Source: CAVPTL01 sp963794415
GTDB taxonomy: Bacteria; Actinomycetota; Thermoleophilia; Gaiellales; JAICJC01
Assembly (NCBI GenBank): GCA_963794415.1
Contig: CAWCDI010000002.1
Span: 656,212-720,211, forward strand
Direction: 5' to 3'
Length of the DNA stretch: 64,000 bases
Shown here: positions 24,527 through 33,578 of the stretch, one piece after another
How the letters are laid out: each line of letters begins with the position of its first letter
Numbering within the stretch: position 1 is the first letter of the stretch
Notes under the pieces: generated by a model
What the model was told of the DNA's origin: nothing
Database searches by the model: none
Seen by the model: the letters and a program-made list of their open reading frames with translations, nothing else
Program-made: the position numbers and the translations under genes

Positions 24527-25906
24527 GTGGATTCTGCACCGATACGCGTCGCCGTCGTCGGCTCCGGCCCCGCCGGGTTCTACGCCGCCGGCCACCTCCT
24601 GAAGGAGAACGTCGAGGTCGACATGTACGAGCGCCTGCCCACCCCCTGGGGGCTGGTGCGGCTCGGCGTGGCGCCCGACCATCCCAAGATCAAGGCGGTC
24701 TCGCGCGTGTTCGAGAAGATCGCCGAGCACGAGGGCTTCCGGTTCTTCGGCAACCTCGAGATCGGCCGCGACCTCTCGCGCGACGACCTCCACGAGCACT
24801 ACCACGCGGTCATCTGGAGCGTCGGCGCGCAGCTCGACCGGCGCATGGGCATCCCCGGTGAGGACCTGCCGGGATCGATCTCGGCCACCGCGTTCGTGGC
24901 CTGGTACAACGGCCACCCCGACTACCGCGACCTCGATGTCGATCTCGGCACCGAGCGCATCGTCGTGGTCGGCAACGGCAACGTCGCAGTGGACTGTGCC
25001 CGCATGCTCGGCCTCACCCGCGAGGAGCTGACTCCGACCGACACCGTCGATCACGCGATCGATCTCATCAGCGAGTCGCCCGTGAAGGAGATCGTCGTGC
25101 TCGGCCGCCGCGGGCCCGCGCAGGCCGCCTTCACCACTCCCGAGCTGAAGGAGCTCGGCGAGATGGAGGCCGCCGATGTGGTGGTGGACGCCGCCGACCT
25201 CGAGCTCGATCCCGCCAGCGAGGCGGCTCTCGCGGGCGAGCACGCGGCGATCGCCAACCGAAACGTGGACATGATGCGCGAGTACGCGGCCCGCGAGCCC
25301 GGTACCAAGCCGCGCAAGGTGCACCTGCGGTTTCTGCTCTCGCCCATCGAGATCCGCGGCGACGGCAAGGTCGAGGAGATCGTCGTTGGCCGAAACCGGC
25401 TCGAGGCCGACGCGTCCGGCCGCATCTCGGCTGTGCCCACCGGCGAGACCGAGGTGATCAAGACCGGCCTCGTGCTGCGCTCGGTCGGCTATCGCGGGAT
25501 GCCGCTCGAGGGCGTGCCGTTCGACGATCTGCGCGCCGTGATCCCCAACGATCAGGGCCGCGTGGTGGATGCCGACGGGGTGGTCGTGCCCGGCGAGTAC
25601 TGCGCGGGCTGGATCAAGCGCGGGCCGAGCGGCGTGATCGGCACCAACAAGAAGGACGCCACCGAGTCGTGCGAGCAGCTGCTCGAGGACGCGGCCGCGG
25701 GGCGGCTCAACGTACCTGCACACCCGGATCCGGCCGACATCGAGCGCCTCGTGTTCGAGCGCGCGCCCGAGGCGGTCGAGTACGACGGGTGGGCTGCCAT
25801 CGATAGCCACGAGCGCGTGACGGGCGAGCCGCATGGCCGGCCGCGAGTGAAGCTGTCCAGCTGGGATGAGCTGCTCCATCATGGCCGTCGTCCAAGTTCC
25901 GTCTGA
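24527..25906 (+). CDS. fprA: ferredoxin/adrenodoxin-NADP+ reductase (FprA family)
   Basis: A 459-residue flavoprotein: VAVVGSGPAGFYAAGHLL (FAD), YERLPTPWGLVRLGVAPDHP, VVVGNGNVAVDCARML (NADP) and CAGWIKRGPSGVIGTNK are diagnostic of the adrenodoxin-reductase-like FprA of actinobacteria. It passes electrons from NADPH to ferredoxins, often for cytochromes P450. TAATCT (24515-24520) lies six bases before the GTG, a leaderless start. The 3' end overlaps the start of the following MFS gene. Confidence 0.93.
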   Translation: MDSAPIRVAVVGSGPAGFYAAGHLLKENVEVDMYERLPTPWGLVRLGVAPDHPKIKAVSRVFEKIAEHEGFRFFGNLEIGRDLSRDDLHEHYHAVIWSVGAQLDRRMGIPGEDLPGSISATAFVAWYNGHPDYRDLDVDLGTERIVVVGNGNVAVDCARMLGLTREELTPTDTVDHAIDLISESPVKEIVVLGRRGPAQAAFTTPELKELGEMEAADVVVDAADLELDPASEAALAGEHAAIANRNVDMMREYAAREPGTKPRKVHLRFLLSPIEIRGDGKVEEIVVGRNRLEADASGRISAVPTGETEVIKTGLVLRSVGYRGMPLEGVPFDDLRAVIPNDQGRVVDADGVVVPGEYCAGWIKRGPSGVIGTNKKDATESCEQLLEDAAAGRLNVPAHPDPADIERLVFERAPEAVEYDGWAAIDSHERVTGEPHGRPRVKLSSWDELLHHGRRPSSV

Positions 25907-27248
25907 CGTCATCCACGCCGAGTCGCGCGGCGCCACGCTGGCGCTCGGGCTGGCGGTCGCGATGGTGCTGGCCGACTCCTCGATCGTCATCCTCGCGCTG
26001 CCGGAGATCCTCGAGCACTTCTCGGTGTCCATCAACGACGTCGCCTGGGTGCTCACGCTCTTCAACCTGGTGCTGGCTCTGGTCGCCGTCCCCGCCGCCC
26101 ACATGGCGCGCCGTCGCGCGCCCGCCGCGTTCTGCCGCCTGGGCCTGGTCGTGTTCGCCGGCGCCTCGCTGGGCTGCGCCCTCGCGCCGAGCTTTGCGTG
26201 GCTCCTGAGCTTTCGCGGCATCCAGGCCATCGGCGGGGCGGTCGCGATCTGCGCGGCGCTCGAGCTCTTGCCCGACGTCGCGGGCGGTGAGCGGCGCGCC
26301 GTCGCTGTGTGGTCGGCCGCCGGCGTGATCGGCGCCGCCGCCGGCCCGGCGATCGGCGGCATCCTCACCGACACCATCTCGTGGAAGGCCATCTTCGCCG
26401 TCCAGGTGCCGCTGGCCCTGATCGCGATCATGTTCATCCCGCAGGCGAGCGTGCGGCCGGTGGACGAGAACATCGATCACCCCGACGTGCCCGCAAACCT
26501 TGCGCTCGCGCTGGTGTCTGCGGCGCTCACCGCCGCGCTCTTCCTGATCGTGCTGCTGCTGATCAACGGCTGGGGCAACTCACCGCTTCAGGCCGCGGCA
26601 GTGGTCACGGTGATGCCGCTCGCAGCGCTCGCGGTCTACCGCCTTCTGCCGGCCGCCGGCTCGCCGTGGGCGCGCGCCGTGGGGGGCGTGCTCCTCATCG
26701 GCGGCGGCCTCGCCTCGCTCGCGCTCCTGCCGGGAGCCGACTGGTGGTGGATGGTGCTGCCGCAGATCACCATCGGCGCGGGCCTCGCACTCGCCATCAG
26801 CGCGCTCACCGCCACGGCGCTTCGCGGCCGCACGCCGCTCGGGATCCACGGCGGCTGGACCATCGCCGCGCGCCACGCGGGCATCTGCGTGGGCCTCCTC
26901 ATCCTCACGCCGATCTTCACCAACCAGCTCGAGAAGCAGGCCAACGCCGCCGAGGCCTCGGCCACCGCGCTCGTGCTGCAGTCCAACCTCAGCTTCAGCC
27001 ACAAGATCGACCTCGGCGGCCGGCTGGCCGAGCTCGTCGGCACCGCGCCCATCACCCACCCGCCCGACCTCGATCCGGCATTCGCCCCGCTGGGTACCAG
27101 CCAGGGCATCAAGGATCTGCACGCATCTGTCACGGATCAGATCCAAAAGGCGGTCACCCGGGCGTTCTCGGTGCCGTTCGCGCTGGCCGCGGTGCTGGCG
27201 CTCCTCTCGCTGGTGCCGCTGTGGTTTCTGCGAAGGCGGCCGGCGTGA
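25881..27248 (+). CDS. MFS transporter, DHA2-like
   Basis: A 455-residue multispanning protein (VAMVLADSSIVILALPEILE, AWVLTLFNLVLALVAVPAAH) of the DHA2-type MFS group, with a soluble segment near residues 350-420 before a final helix. ATG 25881 is assumed; ATG 25866 would add five residues. Overlaps fprA. The stop overlaps the next gene (GTGA). Substrate unknown. Confidence 0.82.
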   Translation: MAVVQVPSDVIHAESRGATLALGLAVAMVLADSSIVILALPEILEHFSVSINDVAWVLTLFNLVLALVAVPAAHMARRRAPAAFCRLGLVVFAGASLGCALAPSFAWLLSFRGIQAIGGAVAICAALELLPDVAGGERRAVAVWSAAGVIGAAAGPAIGGILTDTISWKAIFAVQVPLALIAIMFIPQASVRPVDENIDHPDVPANLALALVSAALTAALFLIVLLLINGWGNSPLQAAAVVTVMPLAALAVYRLLPAAGSPWARAVGGVLLIGGGLASLALLPGADWWWMVLPQITIGAGLALAISALTATALRGRTPLGIHGGWTIAARHAGICVGLLILTPIFTNQLEKQANAAEASATALVLQSNLSFSHKIDLGGRLAELVGTAPITHPPDLDPAFAPLGTSQGIKDLHASVTDQIQKAVTRAFSVPFALAAVLALLSLVPLWFLRRRPA

Positions 27249-27700
27249 TCGGCGACGCCCGCTTCGCCGCGATCGCATGCGTGGTGGCGCTCTCGCCGGT
27301 GGCGCTCAACCTCGCCGCCGGGGGGCTCGACTACAAGCCCACGGCCTCGGGCAACCCGTGCGACGCGCGCACCTGGCCCGAGACCCACGGCCTCGACGAG
27401 ATCCTCTCGCAGGCGGCGCTCTCGGCGCTGGACGGCGCGGCCTGCAAGCTGAACGTGCAGGCCACGTCGCTCGGCCTCGCGCTCTCGAGCGACGCCAACC
27501 TGGCGCAGTTCGAGCGCGACAACAACCTCACCAAGGATCAGGTGGACGAGGCCGCGAAGGCCGGCCTGAACCGCGCCGTTGACGAGGGCGAGTCCAGCGG
27601 CAGCCTCAACTCCATCGAGGCGTTCGGCCTGCGCCTGGCCATCCGCGGCGTCCCGGTGGATCAGCTTCTGTCACTCGTCCGCGATCATCTGCTGCAGTGA
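27245..27700 (+). CDS. secreted or membrane-anchored protein of unknown function
   Basis: A 151-residue protein starting at GTG 27245 inside the MFS stop. A hydrophobic N-terminus (FAAIACVVALSPVALNLAAG) looks like a signal peptide or anchor. The mature part has two cysteines (GNPCDART, GAACKLN) and helical, charged sequence. No family is recognised. The overlaps on both sides (GTGA twice) place it between a transporter and an LLM oxidoreductase in one operon. Confidence 0.6.
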   Translation: MIGDARFAAIACVVALSPVALNLAAGGLDYKPTASGNPCDARTWPETHGLDEILSQAALSALDGAACKLNVQATSLGLALSSDANLAQFERDNNLTKDQVDEAAKAGLNRAVDEGESSGSLNSIEAFGLRLAIRGVPVDQLLSLVRDHLLQ

Positions 27701-28749
27701 CCTCGATGCATGACATCGCAGCAGCCGCGGCCTCGCCGGTCTTCGGGGTGCCGTTCTCGGTGCTCGACGTCGCGCCGGTCTCGAGCGATCGCACCGCGAG
27801 CGAGGCGCTGGCCGACTCCACGGCGCTGGTGGTCGAGGCCGAGCGGCTGGGCTATCACCGGCTCTGGTACGCCGAGCACCACAACATGCCGGGCATCGCG
27901 AGCTCGGCGCCCGAGGTGCTCATCGCCAATGCCGGCGCGCGCACCTCGCGCATCCGCCTGGGCTCGGGCGGCGTGATGCTGCCAAACCACGCCCCGCTGG
28001 TGGTGGCCGAGCGGTTCGGCACGCTCCAGGCGCTCTTTCCCGGGCGCATCGACCTGGGCATCGGCCGCGCTCCGGGCACCGACCAGCGCACCGCCTCCGC
28101 GCTTCGCCGGCTCGGCGCGAGCGACGACCTGCCCGAGCTGCTGCACGAGCTCTTCGGCTACTTCCAGGGCTTCGCGCCCGACGAGGACTACCGCGGCATC
28201 CGCGCGATCCCCGGGTTCGGTGCCGACATGCCCGCGGTGTGGCTCCTGGGCTCGAGCGGGTTCAGCGCGCAGGTGGCCGGCGTGATGGGCCTGCCGTTTG
28301 CGTTTGCCCACCACTTCAGCGCCCAGAACACGCTGCCCGCGCTCGAGCTCTACCGGCGCCACTTCCAGCCGTCGCGGATCCTCGACAGGCCGTACCCGAT
28401 GGTCACCGCCATGGCCGTGGTCGCGCCCACCGACGAGGAGGCAAACCTCCACGCGTCGGCCATCGCGCTCTCGTTCGCGCGCATGCGGTCGGGCTATCCG
28501 CCGGCGAAGCTCCCCACCATCGAGGAGGTCGAGGCCCACCCGTGGACGCCGCAGGAGCGGGCGTTCGTGGAGGGCTGGCTCGCACCGCAGGTGATCGGCA
28601 GCCCCGAGACGGTGCACGCCCGGCTTGATCAGCTCATCGGCGAGACCGGGGTGTCGGAGTTCATGGTGACCACCAACGCGCCCGCCGCCGACGTGCGCAC
28701 GCGGTCATACCAGCTCCTCGCGGAGCTGGCGGAGTTGCCGGCGGGATGA
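27697..28749 (+). CDS. LLM-class flavin-dependent oxidoreductase (MsnO8-like)
   Basis: A 350-residue bacterial-luciferase-like protein: HRLWYAEHHNMPGIASSAPE, RLGSGGVMLPNHAPLVVAER and RIDLGIGRAPGTD match the TIGR03558 group. It probably uses FMNH2. GTG 27697 overlaps the previous stop, and its own stop overlaps the MFS gene (ATGA), so 24527-29966 can be read as one long operon. Confidence 0.88.
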   Translation: MTSMHDIAAAAASPVFGVPFSVLDVAPVSSDRTASEALADSTALVVEAERLGYHRLWYAEHHNMPGIASSAPEVLIANAGARTSRIRLGSGGVMLPNHAPLVVAERFGTLQALFPGRIDLGIGRAPGTDQRTASALRRLGASDDLPELLHELFGYFQGFAPDEDYRGIRAIPGFGADMPAVWLLGSSGFSAQVAGVMGLPFAFAHHFSAQNTLPALELYRRHFQPSRILDRPYPMVTAMAVVAPTDEEANLHASAIALSFARMRSGYPPAKLPTIEEVEAHPWTPQERAFVEGWLAPQVIGSPETVHARLDQLIGETGVSEFMVTTNAPAADVRTRSYQLLAELAELPAG

Positions 28750-29966
28750 GCTCCGGCGGAATCCCCCGCGTGGCCATCGCCACGCTGGGCGCCTGCTCCA
28801 TCGTGTCCTACGGGGCCTGCTTCTACGCGTTCGGCGTGCTCATCTCGCCGATCTCGGCCGAGACCGGCTGGAGCGTGGCGGCGCTCGGCTCGCTGTACGG
28901 CGGCATCGTCCTCATCTCGTCGTTCGGCGGCACGCTGGGCGGGCGGCTGCTGGACAGGGCCGGGCCGCGGCCGGTGATGGCGCTTGCTGCAACGGCCGGC
29001 GCGGGGCTGATGGCGCTCGCGTCGTGGCAGCACACCTTTGCGGGATTCGCCGTCGCCTACGTGATGGGCTGCGGGATCGTCGGGGCCCTCGCCTTCTACC
29101 AGGTGTTGCTGGCTGTGGCCGCCCGGGTCGCTCCGCAGCAGCCGGCGCGAGCCATCGCGGCGCTCACGGTGTTCGGGGCGTTTGCGAGCGCGATCTATCT
29201 CCCGCTCACCGCGGTGCTCGTGAACCACGTCGGCTGGCGCGACACGGTGCGGATCGAGGCGCTCACGGTGGCGGCGGTGATGCTCTTCGCCGCAGTGGTG
29301 CTCGGGCGGGGGGCTGTCGCCCCGGTGCACCGCCAGGAGTGGTCGCCCGTGCGCCATGCCCTGCGCCGGGTGTGGCGCAGCCCGGCGATGCGCATCTGGC
29401 TGCTGGCCTCGCTCGTGAGCGGTGCGGCGCAGGACACGCTCCTTGCCTACCAGGTGCCGATCATGGTGGCGGCCGGGCTCCCGCTGGCGGCGGCGTCGCT
29501 CGCGGCGGGCATCCGCGGGTTCGCGCAGCTCGGCGGCCGGCTGCCGCTGGGTACGCTCATCGCCCGCCGCGGCGCGCGCTGGTCGATCGTGCTGGCCTAC
29601 GCCCTGGCGGCGGGTGCGACGCTGCTCCTGCTCGCCGGCGGCTCGCTCGGGGTGGCGGTGATCTATGCGCTGCTGGCCGGGGTGTCGCTCGGCATGACCT
29701 CGCCGCTGCAGGGCATCTACACGCACGAGCTCAACGGCGAGCGCGATCTCGGCATGGTGATGGGCGTCCAGTCGGCGTTCTACGGCATCGGCGGGGCGGC
29801 CGGGCCGGTGGCCGTCGGCCTGCTGCTGGCGCTGACCGGCGGCTACGCGGCCGCGATCCTCGCGATCGCTGTCGGCATGGCGGTCACCGCGGTCATGCTG
29901 ACCGAGCGCCGGCCCCCTATGACGTGCGCGAGCGCACCAGCTCAGCCGACTTCTCCCCGATCATGA
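28746..29966 (+). CDS. MFS transporter
   Basis: A 406-residue, twelve-helix MFS protein (ACFYAFGVLISPISAETGWS, GTLGGRLLDRAGPRPVMAL, ELNGERDLGMVMGVQSAFYG) resembling the monocarboxylate/oxalate-type group. The last 50 bases overlap the convergent GMC oxidoreductase gene. Substrate unknown. Confidence 0.85.
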   Translation: MSSGGIPRVAIATLGACSIVSYGACFYAFGVLISPISAETGWSVAALGSLYGGIVLISSFGGTLGGRLLDRAGPRPVMALAATAGAGLMALASWQHTFAGFAVAYVMGCGIVGALAFYQVLLAVAARVAPQQPARAIAALTVFGAFASAIYLPLTAVLVNHVGWRDTVRIEALTVAAVMLFAAVVLGRGAVAPVHRQEWSPVRHALRRVWRSPAMRIWLLASLVSGAAQDTLLAYQVPIMVAAGLPLAAASLAAGIRGFAQLGGRLPLGTLIARRGARWSIVLAYALAAGATLLLLAGGSLGVAVIYALLAGVSLGMTSPLQGIYTHELNGERDLGMVMGVQSAFYGIGGAAGPVAVGLLLALTGGYAAAILAIAVGMAVTAVMLTERRPPMTCASAPAQPTSPRS

Positions 29967-31446
29967 ACGTCGCGACCACCGGGTTCACGGTGGGCATCGT
30001 CGGGAAGATCGAGCCGTCGGCGATCGAGATGCCCTCGAGCCCGCGGATGCGAAGCTCGGGATCCACCACGGCGGTCTCGTCGCCCGCGTCTCCCATCTTG
30101 CACGTGCCGGAGGGGTGGTACACGGTGTGGTGCACGGCGCGGCCGTACTCGGAGAGGCCCTCGTCGGAGGTGATGTCGGGGCCGGGTGCGATCTCGCGCT
30201 CGATCCAGTCGGCGAACGGCCCCTGGGCGGCCACCTCGCGGGCGATCTTCAGCCCGTCCACGATGGTCTGCTCGTCGTAGCCGTCCTCGTCGGTGAAGTA
30301 GCGGAAGTCGAGCGCCGGCTTGATCTCGGGATCCTTCGAGAGCAGGTAGAGGCGGCCGGTGGAGTGCGAGCGGGGGATGTTGGGCGTCATGCAGATGCAC
30401 CAGCGATCCTCCGGCACCTCGTAGCCGAGCCGCTCGGTGTTGAACGTGAACGGCAGCTGATAGGTGTGGTACATCAGGTCGGGCCGGTCGTCGCCGCCGA
30501 GGCGGTTGCTGAAGAGGGCGCAGTCGGCGTCCATCGCGCCCTCCGGGCCCATCGGCTTCTTCAGCTTCCAGATGATGATCGACTCGGGATGGTCGATCAG
30601 GTTCTCACCGACGCCGGGCAGGTCTGCGACCACGTCGATGCCGAAGTGCTCGAGCTGCTTCCGCGGGCCGACGCCCGAGTACATCAGCAGGCGCGGCGTG
30701 TCCACCGAGCCGCAGGCGACGATGATCTCGCGCCTGGCGGCGACGCGGTCGGTGCCGCCGTCCTTGTGCTGGGTGTGCACGGCGGTCGCGCGGTTGCCGG
30801 TGAACTCGATGCGGTGCGCGCGGGTGTCGGTGCGGATCTCGAGGTTCTTCCGCGAGTCCATGATGGGGTGCAGGTACATGACGCTCGAGGACGAGCGCAC
30901 GCCGGTCTCCTCGTTGTAGCCGACGTCCAGGAACCCGGCCCCGTCGGGGAACGGCCCGGCGTTCCAGTCGGGGTTCTCCTTTACGCCGAGGGCGCTGCCG
31001 CAGGCCTCGATCCAGTCGTAGAGGATGGCGTTGCGATCCTTCTCGGCGATGATCTGGTGCGGGCCGGGGATGCGGTCGTAGTACTGCTCCATGCCGTCGG
31101 GCTCCCAGCCGGTGCAGCCGGCATCGACCCAGTCCTGCCAGTCGCCGGGGAACGGCTTGAACCAGATCATGGTGTTGTGCGACGAGCAGCCGCCGAGCAC
31201 CGCGGCGCGGGAGTGGACGATGTGCGCGTTCCCGCGCGGCTGCAGGGTGGTGTGGTAGGCGAGGTCGATGGGGCCCTCGAGCAGGCCGAGCCAGCGGCGG
31301 ATCTGCAGCACGTCGTCGAAGCCGACGTCGGTTGGGCCCCACTCGAGCACGCAGACGCTCACGCCGGGATCCTCGGACAGGCGCGCGGCCACGGCTGCCC
31401 CGGCGCTGCCGCCACCCACCACCACGTAATCGAACTCGTCTGCCAT
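29917..31446 (-). CDS. GMC-family FAD oxidoreductase (choline-dehydrogenase-like)
   Basis: A 509-residue protein. I start it at ATG 31446 (MADEFDYVVVGGGSAGAA); the longer frame to 31572 runs through a repeat. It has the N-terminal FAD motif, the GMC signature around RAAVLGGCSSHN, GSVDTPRLLMYSGVG, and catalytic HPSGTCKMG and TVNPVV (His/Asn pair). It oxidises an alcohol such as choline or a polyol. It is divergent from an aminomethyltransferase-like gene, so choline or betaine breakdown is possible. Confidence 0.9.
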   Translation of the reverse strand: MADEFDYVVVGGGSAGAAVAARLSEDPGVSVCVLEWGPTDVGFDDVLQIRRWLGLLEGPIDLAYHTTLQPRGNAHIVHSRAAVLGGCSSHNTMIWFKPFPGDWQDWVDAGCTGWEPDGMEQYYDRIPGPHQIIAEKDRNAILYDWIEACGSALGVKENPDWNAGPFPDGAGFLDVGYNEETGVRSSSSVMYLHPIMDSRKNLEIRTDTRAHRIEFTGNRATAVHTQHKDGGTDRVAARREIIVACGSVDTPRLLMYSGVGPRKQLEHFGIDVVADLPGVGENLIDHPESIIIWKLKKPMGPEGAMDADCALFSNRLGGDDRPDLMYHTYQLPFTFNTERLGYEVPEDRWCICMTPNIPRSHSTGRLYLLSKDPEIKPALDFRYFTDEDGYDEQTIVDGLKIAREVAAQGPFADWIEREIAPGPDITSDEGLSEYGRAVHHTVYHPSGTCKMGDAGDETAVVDPELRIRGLEGISIADGSIFPTMPTVNPVVATFMIGEKSAELVRSRTS

Positions 31447-31495
31447 GTCGAAGCTCCCGCGTCGAGGATTGGGCGCCAATCCTTGCACACCGGGG

Positions 31496-31533
31496 CCGGT
31501 GAATAACAGGTGCCGGCACGTTTTCTTCACTGG
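31496..31533. repeat. GGTGCC hairpin repeat, copy A
   Basis: Left arm from CCGGTGAATAAC and right arm ending TTCACTGG are complementary at 15 of 19 positions around a GTGCCGGCAC centre. Member of a dispersed family in this window. This copy lies between two divergent genes, not at gene ends. Confidence 0.7.
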
Positions 31534-31570
31534 GCAGGAACCGGGACGGCAAGTGCCGTAAACTGCTCCC

Positions 31571-33574
31571 ATGCATTCCTCTTACGCGCTCTCATCCGAA
31601 GACTTCAGCGTCGAGCGTGGCGAGACCGCCGCCGCGCTCACCGACCTCTGGCCGGGCGGCTGGACTCCCAGCGACCGTCTCGGCGTCATCATGGCCAACC
31701 CGATGGACGGCGTCGGCTGCGCCAACCTGATCAGCGCCACCACCACCCTCTTCTACGACCACCTGCGCGAGACCAAGGGCACCGGCAACTTCTTCCGCTA
31801 TGCCGACAACTACATGTTGGGGATCGGCTGCGAGCCCGGCGACTTCAACCAGCTGGACGTGTGGCCGCTGCACAAGTTCGTCACCATCATCCAGCCGACC
31901 GCCGAGGCGCTGATCGAGGCCATCACCGACCGCGGCATCACGCTGCTCGCGATCCCCGAGACCGGCGCGCGCTGCCGCGGCGAGGTCGTGCTCTCGACCT
32001 GGAACACCTACCTCGAGACGGTCCGCTGCGTCGTTACCTACTCGGCGCTGACCGGCAAGGCGCGCGACGCCGACGTCTCGCTGGTGGGAAACCGTGTGGT
32101 GGAGTCCTACGTCGAGCAGGCCATCTTCTCGACCCCCGGCGTGGACGCCGGCCTCCAGGCGCGCCTGCGCCGGCTGCGCCGCAACCTCGACCGCAAGGAG
32201 AAGCAGCCGGTCGAGCAGTACCGCACGCTGCCCAACCCGGCCGCTGCGCGCGCGCTCCTCGGCGTCACGATGGTGCTGCCCCCGGGCCATCAGGAGCTCA
32301 CGCGCCGCGCCACCCCCACCACGATCCAGCCGGTCGAGGTGCCGATCCCGATGGGTGACGGTCTTGCTCCCCCTTTTGATGCAGCCGCCGCCGCGGCAAT
32401 GCTCGTGACCGAGCCGGCGCCTTCCGGCGTGTACCCGGACGGCCTTCTCCGGACAGGGTTTGACGCGATCCAGCGGCGGCTGGGCGGCACCTTCGGCGAG
32501 TTCGAGGGCTGGGAGTGGATCTCGGACTTCGGCGACCCGATCGCAGAGCATCACGCGGTGCGCGAGGCCGTCGGCGTGTGGGACGAGTCGCCGCTTCGCA
32601 AGTGGTTCTTCAAGGGCAAGGACGCGATCGCCGCGGCCGACTACATCTTCACCAGCGACATGGCCGGCCTCGCGGTTGGCCAGGCCCGGTACGGCCCGTT
32701 CTGCGATGCCAACGGCAAGATGCTGGGCGACGGCGTGGTCTACCGCGGTGAGGACGACGAGAGCCTCTTCGTCGTGACAGCGCTCGAGTCGGACGCCGAC
32801 CACTTCCGCAAGTCGTGCGAGGGCATGGATCTGGTGGTCGAGGAGCACACGTTCGAGCTCCCGCACCTGCAGGTGCAGGGGCCGCGCGCACCCGAGCTCA
32901 TGAAGCAGCTCATGCCGGAGGAGGACGTCGCGGGGCTCAAGTACTTCCGCTGGTTCCCGCGCCCGGTCAAGGTCGGCGGCGTGGACGGCTGCTATGTCGC
33001 GCGCACCGGCTACTCGGGCGAGCAGGGCTACGAGGTGTTCGTGCCGCGTGAGAAGGCCGAGCGGGTGTGGCAGGCGATCCTCGATCAGGGCGCCAACCTC
33101 GGCATCCGGCCCTACGGCCTGGCGGCCGTCGAGTCGCTGCGGATCGAGGCGGGTCTGATCTTCATCGGGTACGACTACTTCCCGGGGGTCACCTCGCCGT
33201 TTGCGGTCAATCTCGATCGCATGATCAAGCTGGACAAGGACGACTTCGTGGGCAAGGCGGCGCTCGTCGCCGAGGAGGCCGCGGGCATCACGCAGCGGTC
33301 GGTCACGCTCGCGATCGCAGGCGACGAGGCGCCCGACTACAACACGCCGGTGTTCCAGAACGGGCGCGGCGTGGGCAAGCTCACCTCGCCGTCGGCCGGC
33401 CGCTCGCCCACCGTTGACAAGCTGATCGCGATGGCCACCATCGATGCGGAGCTCGCCGTCAAGGGCACGCAGGTCGAGGTGACGCTGCCCGACGGCCGGC
33501 TCGTGCCGGCGATCGTGGACGACCATCCGGTGTACGACCCGCAGAAGACCCGCCCGCGCGCCCCTGTGAGCTAG
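31571..33574 (+). CDS. aminomethyltransferase (GcvT-like) with unassigned N-terminal domain
   Basis: A 667-residue protein. Residues from about 330 to 660 are a GcvT/sarcosine-dehydrogenase-type folate domain (HHAVREAVGVWDESPLRKWF, ARTGYSGEQGYEVFVP, RPYGLAAVESLRIEAGLIF). Residues 1-250 are unlike GcvT; they contain DRLGVIMANPMDGVGCANLI and RYADNYMLGIGCEPGDFNQL, and I cannot name the family. Standard GcvT is about 360-400 residues. It probably moves a one-carbon group from a methylated amine or sulfur compound to tetrahydrofolate. TAAACT is six bases before the ATG (leaderless). Confidence 0.82.
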   Translation: MHSSYALSSEDFSVERGETAAALTDLWPGGWTPSDRLGVIMANPMDGVGCANLISATTTLFYDHLRETKGTGNFFRYADNYMLGIGCEPGDFNQLDVWPLHKFVTIIQPTAEALIEAITDRGITLLAIPETGARCRGEVVLSTWNTYLETVRCVVTYSALTGKARDADVSLVGNRVVESYVEQAIFSTPGVDAGLQARLRRLRRNLDRKEKQPVEQYRTLPNPAAARALLGVTMVLPPGHQELTRRATPTTIQPVEVPIPMGDGLAPPFDAAAAAAMLVTEPAPSGVYPDGLLRTGFDAIQRRLGGTFGEFEGWEWISDFGDPIAEHHAVREAVGVWDESPLRKWFFKGKDAIAAADYIFTSDMAGLAVGQARYGPFCDANGKMLGDGVVYRGEDDESLFVVTALESDADHFRKSCEGMDLVVEEHTFELPHLQVQGPRAPELMKQLMPEEDVAGLKYFRWFPRPVKVGGVDGCYVARTGYSGEQGYEVFVPREKAERVWQAILDQGANLGIRPYGLAAVESLRIEAGLIFIGYDYFPGVTSPFAVNLDRMIKLDKDDFVGKAALVAEEAAGITQRSVTLAIAGDEAPDYNTPVFQNGRGVGKLTSPSAGRSPTVDKLIAMATIDAELAVKGTQVEVTLPDGRLVPAIVDDHPVYDPQKTRPRAPVS

Positions 33575-33578
33575 ATAC

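Noticed and set aside
23924..26473. 849-residue open frame on the minus strand
   Set aside because: It runs antisense to acetyltransferase, fprA and MFS genes. Long antisense frames are a by-product of high G+C at third positions; its sequence has no domain logic.
30115..31506. 463-residue open frame on the plus strand
   Set aside because: Antisense to the GMC oxidoreductase, which shows all its catalytic motifs.
31534..31570. Possible glycine riboswitch before the GcvT-like gene
   Set aside because: Only 37 bp separate the repeat from the start codon, and a -10 hexamer six bases before the ATG leaves no room for a leader RNA.
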